From positions 2,108,001-2,172,000 of the forward strand of contig JAQJVL010000057.1 in the NCBI GenBank assembly GCA_035578905.1: 64,000 nucleotides of DNA, in the 5' to 3' direction. Both the position numbers and the translations under genes were made by a program. This DNA is from Stictocephala bisonia (taxonomy: Eukaryota; Arthropoda; Insecta; Hemiptera; Membracidae). Shown in pieces: positions 1 through 12,023 of this stretch; the first letter of the stretch is position 1; every line of letters begins with the position of its first letter. The notes below the pieces were generated by a model that saw only the letters and a list, made by a program, of their open reading frames with translations, had not been told where the DNA came from and made no database searches.

Positions 1-866
1 TTGCCAGCTGGTGAGAGACACCAACTGATGACTCTGAAGATTCATCGCGCTTGAATCTTCTAAAGTTAAAGATCGACTTTTATCACCAGACGAAGTTAGG
101 AACCCATTTTAACACTTCACCTGGGGACCAACGGCTTAATATGACTTCCGAACCACGGGAGCAACAGGGCAAAAACTGATAATGGTCTTGTAGGAAATCA
201 ACCCGAAACGGCTGCAACCGCTTTAGCCTCTTAGCTACGGTTGCTCCCTTAGGATTTAAATGGTCCTTTGATGGCGTTTAAACACTTTAATTAGAATTAT
301 TTACTATAAAACCCTATAATTTATTTATTTATTGGTTCAACGGTTCCACCATTTTTACAAAACTTATAATGTGCCTATTGCTACAAAATCCACCATTTCC
401 TCATCCACAATTTGCTCAATGTCCAATGGAAATATTCAGTGGATTCAATCTCATTGTGACTATTCTTCTTATGGATACTATTCTCATGAGCTTAACTAAT
501 AAATTGTATTTGATAGTACTTTAAAACTAAAAAATATATTTTATTGAAAATAACTTATCTACTAAATGAGTAGCTTGTAGTACAATTGTATTGTAAGAAG
601 AGAAAATTAAGGTAGGCTCAGAAGATTGCTTACTTGCGAAGATAGGTATCAGATTTAGCTTTGAAGGCGAAATATAATGGCTTTTGTTCGGCAGGTACCC
701 GTTCAGCTATAGAAGCCCAATTTATTGTTGACTGTGCAACTCTTCTTGCAGCCATAACTGTAATTTTCTAACTTTAAAGGTAAGATAAGTAAATTACTCC
801 TCACAAACGACCTTCACAGGTTAAACGGTTGATCACCAGCAGACATCAGCAACCAGAAGAGCAGTA
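1..866. other. Non-coding AT-rich region with a diverged repeat
   Basis: No credible gene. Bases 80-140 share CCAGACGAAGTTAGGA and CACTTCACCTG with the retroelement 3' end at 31090-31150 and are probably a diverged copy. Nothing else is recognised. Confidence 0.4.
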
Positions 867-874
867 GCAGAAAG

Positions 875-2190
875 TAGTGATGGCCGTTATTTAACGTAAC
901 AGGATAAGTAACACTGTTACCAAGCTGGAACCTGTTACCGCTATAACCTGTTATCTGAAATACCCAGTTAATTTTGGAACTTATAAAACAAGAGTTTTAA
1001 TATCAAACAATTTTGTCGTACAATTAATTTTGATGCAGCACCAAATCATATTACTAACAAATATGCAGTTTGCATGTTGGTAATAAGCATCGTTCTGTTC
1101 TGAACTCTCATGGAACAAACGATATCAAACGCTGGTCAATCCAGTTACAAAGTATCCAAGATGGAACACTGTTCTCTCGTGGAATCGTCACCAGAATGAA
1201 ACCTCGCCTGGCGTGGAGTTACCAGTGGCAGAGGGCGAACACTCATCCAGTTCCAGTTTCCGCGTAGAAATGTAACTGCATCACTGCTTGCTCGCTGTGG
1301 CCGTTCCAATTCTGTCGTGGAACGGTGGAACCACAGATGAAAGTAGGAGTTCCTTTATCTGTGGTGGAACTGAAGCGCCGGGGGAGGGGTATTCAAGTTA
1401 CTACTTGTCAGTTGTCAGTCATTTGTGATGTTAGTGGAAGCGGAATACGCATTTCATTTCCTTGTCTGTTACATTATTACATTGCTTGTTTATTAGTTTG
1501 TTGTCTGACGGACGTAGACAATAGAGTTTCATTATGCTTTATGTCTTTAGCATAATATTGCTCAAGGCTCACCAGCAAACGAGCTGAGCAACTAATATTT
1601 TTAAATGTTAATTTTAATTTATAATACATTTTGACATTTTTTCTTTTATCCTAATAATGTAATGTAATAATACATTGCCATGTTTTATTAAAGTTTGTTT
1701 TAAAGATAAACTAAGCCTTATTTTCAACTTTAATTATTGTGATTAGTAATTAATTATTGGTAATAATTAAACATCTTAGACTCCACAGCAGACCAGGAAC
1801 TGTAACTGAAACTAAAGTGTATTCGTCCTTTGATAACTCACGCCAGGCGAGGATTTAGCGAACGGCTAGCGCCCGTTCTGGTTCCACAAGGAACCAGCGT
1901 TCCACGCTAGACACATGGTAACTGGATGAGCTAGCTGTAACAGTCTGACTCTGGGGTAACGTCATGAACACTCGTTCCATGAGAGAACAGCATTACGTAC
2001 TAGACACATCGTAACTGGATGGGCCCGAGCTGTTGGCGGTATTGCGGTAACACTCTGGGGTACTACTATTCTTATTTTTAATAATAACGGCAAAAGGTTC
2101 CAAAATTAATAGGTTATTGTAACCTGTTACCAAGATGTAACTGTAATAGTGTAACGTGTTCCACAAAGGTAACTGGAATTTCCATCCCTA
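875..2190. mobile_element. hAT-type non-autonomous fold-back element with perfect 8-bp target duplication
   Basis: Flanked by GCAGAAAG at 867-874 and again at 2191-2198. The ends are TAGTGATGGC and, inverted, TAGGGATGGA, typical of hAT termini. Subterminal regions are rich in inverted GTTACC/GGTAAC motifs, and internal segments pair at long range (CCTCGCCTGGCGTGGAGTT near 1203 against its near-complement near 1838). The small ORFs inside show no transposase similarity. Confidence 0.8.
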
Positions 2191-2760
2191 GCAGAAAGTA
2201 GTTGAACAGTAGAAGAAGAAAACTTAAATCTGATTAGCTAACTTTTTAAGCAGTACCACCATAGACCTTCTATAATATAATATACTATACTAGCTGTACC
2301 TACCCGCTTCGCCGGTCATAATATTATGTTTGATTATATATCGAAGTTTGCAGCAAGCTTTCAGTTTACACTATATCCAATTCAGAACAGCTAATGTTAT
2401 GTATAATTTGCTACTGTCCTCAATTATTTTTAATTTAAAAGTTTAGCCTACCACAATTAATTTTATTCATTTTTGTTTATTCAACAGCTGTTAATCTATT
2501 AAAATAATCAATTAATATAGCTCCATAAAAACACCATGGGAATTTCGGAGACCAGTGGGACGGAGTATTGCAGTTGGAGAGGAAAATCCTTTCTTAGAGA
2601 GCCTCTAGGGACCAAGATAAACCTATGTACAAAATTTGAAGTCAGTTGAACGTATAGTTTTATAGAAATAGTGAGTGATGAGAAATTTCATTTATAGAAG
2701 ATTAAATTTAAAATTTAAGTTTGTTCTCTTAAATAAAAAGGTTTCAAAGTCTCTACGAAT

Positions 2761-3115
2761 CTGAATCATTGAAATATCGAGTTTCTGGCCATATTTAACC
2801 ATGTCCTGTGAACTGGCTATGCATTTGGTCAAATTAAATTGTACATTTTCCAATTAAAATCAATTTGTCATGGTTGATAACAAAGTTTCATAGTCTGGAA
2901 AAATCTGTAAGTCTACTTATAGAGGGTGCAAAGTACGGTAATTGACTCTGAATCGTGTTTCTAACCATGTTTAGCCATGCCCTATGACCTGGCTATACAT
3001 GTGTTCAGATTAAATTATATATTTTCCCACTGAATACAGTATGTTCTCCTAGATAACAAAGTTTCACAGCCTAGAAAAATCTGTAAGTCTAATGATAGAG
3101 GCCGTAAATTAACAA
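2761..3115. repeat. Diverged direct duplication, about 176-bp period
   Basis: The segment starting GTTTCTGGCCATATTTAACC at 2781 recurs as GTTTCTAACCATGTTTAGCC near 2957. Both run through TAACAAAGTTTCA and AAAAATCTGTAAGTCTA. Partial similarity extends upstream to about 2740. No coding potential. Confidence 0.65.
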
Positions 3116-3593
3116 ATTTGATTTACACGCACAGATTGAAAATATAGCTCTACCTAAGGACGGAGGTGAGATAGAGCAAAAAGTCAAAGGGCCAAAGTTG
3201 TATACGGTATCGTGTCAAATCAGGCGCAGAAATTGGTGTTAGTTTTGCTGTAGAACCGTTCATTTAGCCGCTACAGTCCGATTAGAGAAACGCTGTTTTT
3301 GGCATCTAAAATTGTTGGCACTAAAAAGGCTACCATCTTCGATTTACTAAGAATTTTTCAAAATCTGTTCTTATTGCATATCTACAACATAAGAACTTAG
3401 ACTCTACAAAATTTCAGCCTCGTAGGCTTAGTACTTTTTTAGTTACAGCGATGAGTGAATGAGTCAGTGGTATTTGCCTTTTATGGGTATAGATATTGTA
3501 TTTTTACTATATATATATATTGTTTTATTTTATTTATTTGCTTTATATTTTCTCATTTTTATATGTATTCTATGGTATAATAAAAGGTCTATG

Positions 3594-4012
3594 GTACCAA
3601 CTACTAAAACATTATTAGAGTCCAGCCGTTCTAACTTTACCTCTGAGGTTTGCGGGCTAAACTGGAAAATTGACATAGGCAACGTCGTATCCAGACCGCC
3701 ACAGCCCTCCTCTAAATTTTACATCCGGTGACTACATTAAGAATAATGTAGAAAGGTATAATTTTTTTTAATTAAAATCCTTTTAGTGTTTAACTGGGAA
3801 GTACTTTTTTATTGATTAATAATGTCAAAAATCAAGTCAAAAAAAACTATCAGTCAAATAAAAACTATCAGGCCCTAGTTGTGATTTATCTAGACCGGAA
3901 ACAAATTAGCCGTAGGACAGGAAGGTGCCAAGCGCTCAAGATATACATTGTTGCCATGGTGTGCTTCTCTCAGAGGTAAAGCTAGAACGGCTGGAGTATA
4001 GTAATGCTGTTG
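3594..4012. repeat. Inverted-repeat (MITE-like) element
   Basis: GAGTCCAGCCGTTCTAACTT and following bases at 3619-3648 are the near reverse complement of 3970-4001 (ending CTAGAACGGCTGGAGTATA). Exact ends and target duplication are not resolved, so the superfamily is unknown. The ORF at 3459-3731 crosses it and is not supported. Confidence 0.5.
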
Positions 4013-4597
4013 GGTCAGATAATATTTAAATTAGATTTCTTAACGATACTTTACGTGCAACACTTCCTACAAGTATTGCTATTTTAATTAATTTATCTTT
4101 ATAATCTAGTACATTTCGTACTATCTTGAAATCAGCTGTTTACAGAAAAAGGCTAATCCCTTATCTCCTTCAGATTTTTGGCCATAAGTATACTGTATAC
4201 TTCATGCTCTGTCTAAATGTTTTAAAGAATAGTTCATCAGCAGTTTTATAATTATTTTTAGAGTAGTAAATTGATTTCCAATTATCAGTCTAGTTTTCAC
4301 TCTAGTCATATTACTACCACTGCTCTTTTAAAAATTACCGAGTGGTGGTACAACTGATCTTTTACATGTGCCGACTATGGAATATGCTTCCTGACAAAAT
4401 AAAAATTATAGGTGAGGGCTCTCGCTTCGAAACGGAGCTAAAGGACCTATTTTTGCGGAACCTGTAGACGGGGCGGGTAGGTGCGTTCGGTGGTCAAGGT
4501 TTGAGGGTGATATGAATGAGTGATAAATGATCGTGTTTTAGAAGAATTATATTACTTTGTGTAGATATTAATTTGATAGTTATGACCTTATCGTTTT

Positions 4598-4876
4598 GTT
4601 TTGTTTTTTTTTGATAGGTTGAGTCTTTTGTTTTGTTGTTGATTACTGATAGGTTTTTTTTTATTATTAAAGGAGAGGCCGATCTCCTTCTTAACCTTAC
4701 TCTGCCCATTCCTCATAGACTATTGATCAGTGCGGGGAACTTATTCAAACAGAGAAAGGGGGCGAATCAGTACATTACAAGGTGAATATCACTGATAAAT
4801 ATTTCCAATCTAGGCCGGATTCAAACCAGCACTATCTCTAATCCAAGCTCAAAGTCCTGAACGCTCGGCCTTGTAG
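4598..4876 (-). mobile_element. tRNA-Leu-like SINE, copy 1
   Basis: Reverse strand shows a degraded tRNA head followed by a body shared with 19368-19605 (GGAATGGGCAGAGTAAGG) and an A-rich tail (T-run on +). Box B is GGTTTGAATCC-like. The head at 4860 is damaged. Confidence 0.75.
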
Positions 4877-5229
4877 TATGAATAGTCTTGGTTTTTATTG
4901 TCTTAATAGTAATGTTTTGTATTATTTATATGAAAAATTGCCTTAATTTTGATAAGGAGACAAATAAATAACAACTATTTCAGACACAATAACAACAGAT
5001 AGCACACAAGCAAAACTCAACTAAACAATTCATTACATACAAAATAATATAAAATGTATAAGAAAGGTACACAGGAAACGCCCTTATCCGAAAGTTTTTG
5101 ACACTTAGACCGAAGAATTCCAGCTGAGCAAAATTTCCAAGGCGCATTAAACGAAGCATGCCATAACGCTGTTGTACTCGTATGCTGTATTGTGGTAGCC
5201 TTTATAAAGTCTGAACAAGGCGAGTTCCA

Positions 5230-5325
5230 ATAGGCATATGGAAGTCGATAAGCATGAAAAGTTACATTACTGCATTACTGTAACCATGTTATTTATCCTG
5301 TAACGTTAAATAACTCCTATCTCTA
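5230..5325 (-). mobile_element. Solo end of the same hAT family as 875-2190
   Basis: Reverse strand from 5325 reads TAGAGATAGGAGTTATTTAA then CGTTACAGGATAAATAACAT, close to the left end of the 875 element (GTTATTTAACGTAACAGGAT). The partner end is not recognised. Confidence 0.5.
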
Positions 5326-5952
5326 AAATCCATTTTCATAGACAATATTTGTGTTACACAGACATTACAATTTACAAGACTTAAAAATCTTGATTTAATT
5401 ATGATCGTCTCTATAAATGTTGTATATGAACTACTTGTTATAATATTTCAAGCATTAAGTATAATGGATTTTAGCTGGTAATAAACTTTCATCCAAGTTA
5501 TCATTTTTGTAATTTGCACTAAACCAGAACCAAAAGAAAAACAACTATAAAAGCATTCATATTATATACACACACAACAATTAATAATAAATACTTAAAA
5601 TGCCTTTGAAAAAAATCCGATTTTCCCCCAAAGCTGTCTGCTAATGTTTATTTTCATTCCTCACTCCTGAGAAATTTATGTTGTATTGAATCATGGGATG
5701 TATATTAAAAAAATGTTGATTGGAAGTTAGGAATTCTTTACATTTTGATTTTTGTTTTTTAAGTAATCAAGGTCCATTATATTTTTACAGAGTTAGCAAT
5801 TTTAAAATTTAAATTGACCGAACTTTTTAAGTATTTAATGTAGAAATACATAATATTATATTCCCTGGCCTAAAGTTGAAATAGGCCTAGCCAGACTTAA
5901 ATAAAGTGTTGTTCTGAATGAAAGAAATTGGCCGGGTTTGACAAAATTTAAA

Positions 5953-6149
5953 ATGAGAAAAAAGAGTAAAAAGTCTAAAAGTGAATATACTAAGTATAGT
6001 AAGAGAATGAAGAAAACAACTAGCTTTGATTGTATTTACATTGGAAAGGAGAACATGGATAGGTGGAAAGATTTGAAAACGAAATTCAATTTTATGTCGG
6101 ACAGTGAATTTACCTCATACTTGTTGGATATGTTTGTAAATGAAAAATG
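5953..6149 (+). CDS. PRDM-type gene exon 1: start codon and basic N-terminus
   Basis: Encodes residues 1-65 plus two bases of codon 66. The first 25 residues are rich in Lys/Arg/Ser and could act as a nuclear localisation signal (inference). Then comes a compact segment containing IYIGKENMDRWKDLK and LLDMFVNEK, resembling short N-terminal helical modules of some zinc-finger proteins; I cannot name the domain. The donor is ATG|GTAAGT. A seven-codon upstream ORF (ATG at 5918, stop ending 5940) overlaps no coding sequence. Confidence 0.8.
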
Positions 6150-9100
6150 GTAAGTTTGTTGGCATGAATTTTTACTTAAGAATCGACAAAGATGAAATGC
6201 CTTGTAACATTTTTACAATGCTGAAAAGTAAATATTCAACACTCTTTCAGCACAGACCCTTTATGGCATTACATTTTTCTTATAAGAATATTCAAATGTG
6301 GGGACAAATTTTATGATGGCTTGCTTTATATAACTGTATTTGCGTTAAACTGAGGACATAAAAATCATACAATTAAAATGTGGTTAGGTAGGTACTAATG
6401 CAGTTTCCACTCACGTAAAAAAATTTGGAAACTTTTTTGTCTGAAATGGGTTTTGCCCATGTCCCATAAAGCCTCTGTGGTCTAGTGGTTATAGTCTCCA
6501 GTTGGCAGGGAGATGGGGCCTGGGTTTGAATCCTAGTCGGGGCAAAAAAGCAACTGGTGCAATTACATTTTAGTATTCTTTCAGGAGTACTATTCGGTTG
6601 CACACAGCATGTGCATTTATGAATAAAGATGTTTTGTATTGATTTGAATTTGAAACAAAAATAATTAAATTTTAGCTATAATTTATATACACCTATAATA
6701 GATACGGTACTTCATCTAATAGGAATATTTATGCTTGTAATTGGTAGTTATTGAGACCCGCAACCACAGCTGGTTTAAACTACATTACATTTATATGGGA
6801 CTATGACTATATTAGCGCTCCTCAATGGACCACAAAAACAGCTGATATTTTGAGACTCAAAATTTAACATTGGATGGAACATCTATTTGTTTATAAAATC
6901 AATGATATTACTTAATTATTACACACAGATAAAGTGCAAGAGTTATGGAAGATCTAATAGGAATTGTATAAATGTGAAAATAGATTACCATTCCCAAGAA
7001 TTTGCAGGAAAATCCAATAGTCCAGTAAAATTATTACTGGTAGAAGTATTACCAAGGTCATAGACTTCAATAACTATTTTGAGTATTTCTAAAATACATG
7101 TATGACTTTCAAAGGTCAGATACCAAACTAAAAAGAGATCGTCCACAAAAGAAACTGGAGATGAAACTGTACGTTGAGTTGAATAACTATTCAAAATTTT
7201 AATCAAAATAATCTAAAAATAAATCCACCCAAATAAATTACATTCATATCCGTTAAGATCAAAAAATTCTGGTTGTGGACCAACGGTCATGGTAGATAAT
7301 GTCCTTGGTAGATGAAGCTGGCTCAGTCAAGTTTCTAGGGATAAACCTTCAAAAAGGCCTGACGTGGAAAAATCATATTAACAACATTTGTGCTAAAGTC
7401 TCCTCAGGCATTTTTGCTGAGGGGAGGCTCTGAAAAGTGTGACACAGGTTCTCCTCATGGCCTACTATGGGCTCGTTTATTTCCATCTTTCTAATGAAAT
7501 AGCTGTTTGAGGAGGCTGTGCAAATTTTGAGTTCTCCAGGCTATTTAGGCTCCAGAAGAGAGCAGTACAAGTAATCTTTAAATTAAATTACAGAGTCGTG
7601 TATGTCTGCACGATCGGCTGTTGACATTACCCTTCCTCTATGTGCTCGATGCAACTTCTTATTGTCAGTCATAATGTACAATAAGAAGACAAGGGGCCGT
7701 GATATACATACATAAATTCGAAACTAGGGGGAAGAATAATTACGGCACTGACCAACACCGAACATCAGTATTTTTGCACCTTCCCTCACAAGCTGGTGAA
7801 TCTTTTGTCTTATGGAATTGATAACAAATGTAGAAGACCTGGGCAAATTAAAACAAATTGAAGTGCTACTTAGCCTCCAAGGCTTTTTACTCAGTGGGAA
7901 AGTTCACTGCAGTCACTAGGAGAGGAAAAAACCCTTTTACTGAGTTGGCTGGATAGATTGGATGAATTTTATTTTTTGTTTACATTCATGTAATGATAAT
8001 ATTTAGTATACTACATTGTTTGCAACAAATGTTGTTAACACAACAAAGGAATTTTGATTGATTGATTTTACTGTGATATAATTCCTATAGTTTTATATCA
8101 CCAAAAATAATAGTTTAGTATTTGTTCCAGCAATTTAGTAAACAAACCATTGTCAACTACATTAAACATATCGGACAATAACAGTGATCAAGACATTTCC
8201 AGCTCTAAAACAGGTGTACTACCTTTGAAAAACACTTCCAGCAGTGTGGAGAATTGTTCTTCAGTGATAGTGGTCAATAAAGCAAACAAGGCTGATGAGT
8301 TTAATGAAAGTAAGTTTTTTAATGGTGCCTGATAACTGAATAAAGGCTATATAATTAATTAATGCTTATCAACTCTCACTAAGCCACATAATTAGTTTTG
8401 ATTTGTGCTGCATCTCACCCTCTTTTGTGATGGACTGCGATATCAGTGGCCCTAAAATATCACCATGAGTTCTTTATTGTTTTGTATTTGACCCTTTAGT
8501 TTGTGAACTTTCAAAGGGCTCGCCGAAGGAATTTAAAAAAAAATAAGCCTGCTCTCGTGTTTGGGCATGGAAGATGAAATCATTATCAACTTGTTTAAAA
8601 CTGTTTAAAATTTTTTAAAGACAAAATGATTATATTAAAAGTAACTGTATATAATTATTACTTTAAGTTAATTATATAGGTAATATAAAGCTTTTACATG
8701 TGTTTGGACATAAGGATAATAATGAGTTGTATCTATGTATCATCATGTTCCAAGAATGGGTTAAATAGTTAGGTGGCAAGACAACAAAATCAAATTACTC
8801 ATTGTGTTTCATTAACAGCGCACGTTAATAAATGTCAGTAGGTGTTGGAACATTAATGACAAGGACTTCTCACTTTAGTGAATTTCATATTTTGGCAGTT
8901 ATCATAGAGTATCATGATTGAGGAAATGGCATCTTAGGATGGTGGTATAATTCAGTACGGCTCTGAATTGGCTCTCTTTGATTCATATCAGATGGAACGT
9001 GAGCAGAGAGTTTGTGTTGGTAGTTGTCTTTCTGTCATGTTGGATACGGAGTCCCTTACAGATCAGTCCTGTGCCCAATGCTATTTTTAGTTGCTATGAA

Positions 9101-11978
9101 TGATCTTCTTCACAGTGTTCAAGCCAGTATGTTTTTTTTTTTTTTTTTAACTTCACTCGCCAGTTGACATGGGCCTACAGGCCTGTGCGTCAACTTTATT
9201 CAACGAGTGAAGTACCAACCGTTGGCTCAGTGGGGATTCGAACCTTGGACCTTGCCCTCCGCAGTCCGAAGCCTTAGCCACTGAGCCACCACGCCGGCTG
9301 ATATTTTTTTTTGCGTATGATACTTTTTTTGTTAGTTCTGACTCAGATATAGATAGGAAACCATATCAGATAGGATAGGATAGATAGGACAAAGGAACGT
9401 GTGTAAAGCCCTTTATAGTAATGATTTAAAATATAAGTGTGTTTTTAAATCAGTAAAAAAATATAGAAAACTTTTACTAATGTTGATTTCAAGTCTATGA
9501 GTGTAAATTATTTTATATTCTATGATGATGCTCGGTGTATTTTGATCCAATGACTATTAACTTAACAAGTTACTTGCCTTTCTTCTGTCTTCAATCCAAA
9601 TTTTTGTCTTACAGATGAATAGTTTTGGTCATTATGGTCACATGTCACAGTTCATTAATAAACGTAACACTTAGACACAATTGGACAAACAAAACATTTA
9701 TTACTTGCAGAACAGGTTAACAGAAAATGTAACAAAACAGGTTACCATACTCACGGAACTTTACATTGCGACTGTTAAGGAATGTTTTAGGTTTAAAAGT
9801 TTAAATTGATGCATTGGTCAAATATAGCAGATTCTAATCCTAAAATAAGTAATAATAAATGTAATTGTTGACTTAAAATAATCTTTATTCAAAAGAAATC
9901 CAAAGATGAAAAATAGGTTAAAAACACACACAAAAATGTATTTTGCACTTATGCTTACGGTAATCTTTTTCTACATAATACTAATAGTAATCTTTTATAA
10001 TAAGACTGGTACAATTTAAATTAACTCTGTATATTGGTAGCAGATCTTTTATTCAGATTATTATAAATAAGAATAATATAAAAATGATTATTCAGATTTT
10101 AATAAATTCATCAAATTTATCTTTGGCATTGATTTCACTTTTTGATAATACTTTTAACTGATTTCATTTAGATTCAAAAGAAGATGGATGTAATGCAAAC
10201 TTCCTTGAAGACATGCAGGTGACACCCAAAAGAATGGATCAGACAGAGCAAACAAAGAAAGATGCCTCCAAACCAGAACATTCTTCTGATATTGTATTAG
10301 ACGATTTGAGTAAAGTTGACGAAAATTTGGAACAGAAAATTAATAATATCAATAGTGCACAAATTAGTCATAAGATTATAAAGAAAAAGAAAAATTGTAA
10401 TATGAAGAACAAGTTGTTATCTGGTAATGAGAAAGGTTCGATGTTTAAGAAGAAATGTAATGAAAGCACTTACAAAAGGTAAGTAGGCCTAATGTAATGT
10501 TTTAAATAAATAATGTAATGTAAATAAACAGTAGCATGAATGTTTTACTCTCTAAGCTTAAGATAAGAGTGTCCATATTTAAATTAATTATTCCAGTTTT
10601 CTCAATTCAGAAGGTTGGTGCTCACAGGTTGCATTTATTAAAATATCTGTACTAAGAAATAACTTATAACTATGAGGGAGTGCCAACCCTGTCACTTCGA
10701 GCTCAGTCTGTGACTTTTGACTACAAATATTTGTAGGTATACCGTATCAAATAAAACTAAATATAATATAAATTTGTATGAAATATGCAAATGTATTTTT
10801 TGCAATAGCTTTAATATAAACACCCAATGTTATTACTTAGCCTGTTTCAATATTTTTAATTTCATTTGTTTTTATTTAGTAACTAATGATTAATTAGATA
10901 AAATAACTTCATTAGATGACCATTGAAATCTTAAAGGGACAGTGGGGTGGAGCCTTATAAAACCATGTTTACAACCTTCCCTGGGAAAAAATATACACAC
11001 AACTTTCCAAAGTTTCATGACCATTGAATGAATTGTTTTGTAATGTATAATGCACAAACAGACATACAGTACATAAGTTTGTTTTATGCTGTATAGATCA
11101 AACTTCCACTGAACTCAAACTTACTTTATCTAACATTATAAAATCTCTATAACCTCCTGATTAAGCACAGTATTATATACACAGTAGCGAAACTAACTCT
11201 TAAGAAAAATGCAACGGGCTCGACGCTAGCACTCATAGTGGTCATTTTGCAGACATTAATTAAGTCTTATAACACCACTTTTGACATAAACAACAATCAC
11301 ATGTGCTACAATAGCTGATTACCACACTAGTTGTTTGCTACATTACTGCTAGGATCACTATCATCGCTTGGTTGATCTTCGCTACTATATGTTTATATTA
11401 TACTGTGGTGTAAGACTGCTTGTTGCTGTAAGTTGCTGCTTAACTCATTATCTTAGTATGACGGAACCGTTCCGTGACAGCCGATCTAGGGTCAAAATTT
11501 CTATCATAGAACTTGTGATGGTAACAGTGCCTTTTAAATAAATTTTTTAAAATAAACTTTTGCATCAAATGGTTAAAAATAAAATAAAAATAAATGGGCT
11601 ACCAATTATAGCGTAATAACCTAAAAATACATCGTAAATCAGCAATTTCACGTGCCTAATTACAATGTTTTGCGCACTAATTTTTTATGTGTAGGACAAT
11701 TATATTGAATTTATTGTTACTCAATGTGCTTATATTTCCCCTGTTCCTTGTCACCTTTTTAACAATCAACTGGTTTGTTTTACAGTAAAATCATGCTCGC
11801 CTGCTACTGCGCATCCTTTATCATGTTTGAGTTTGTTGATTTTGCTTTCATTTTGTGATGATTTAAAAAGTAATATTATTAAAAAATGTTATGTTTTCTT
11901 GTAGAGAATTAATTTTTCAACAAAAATACAGCAACTCAGTAATGATTTTTAATTGTTTACTAAAACACAATATATACC

Positions 11979-12023
<45 letters not shown>

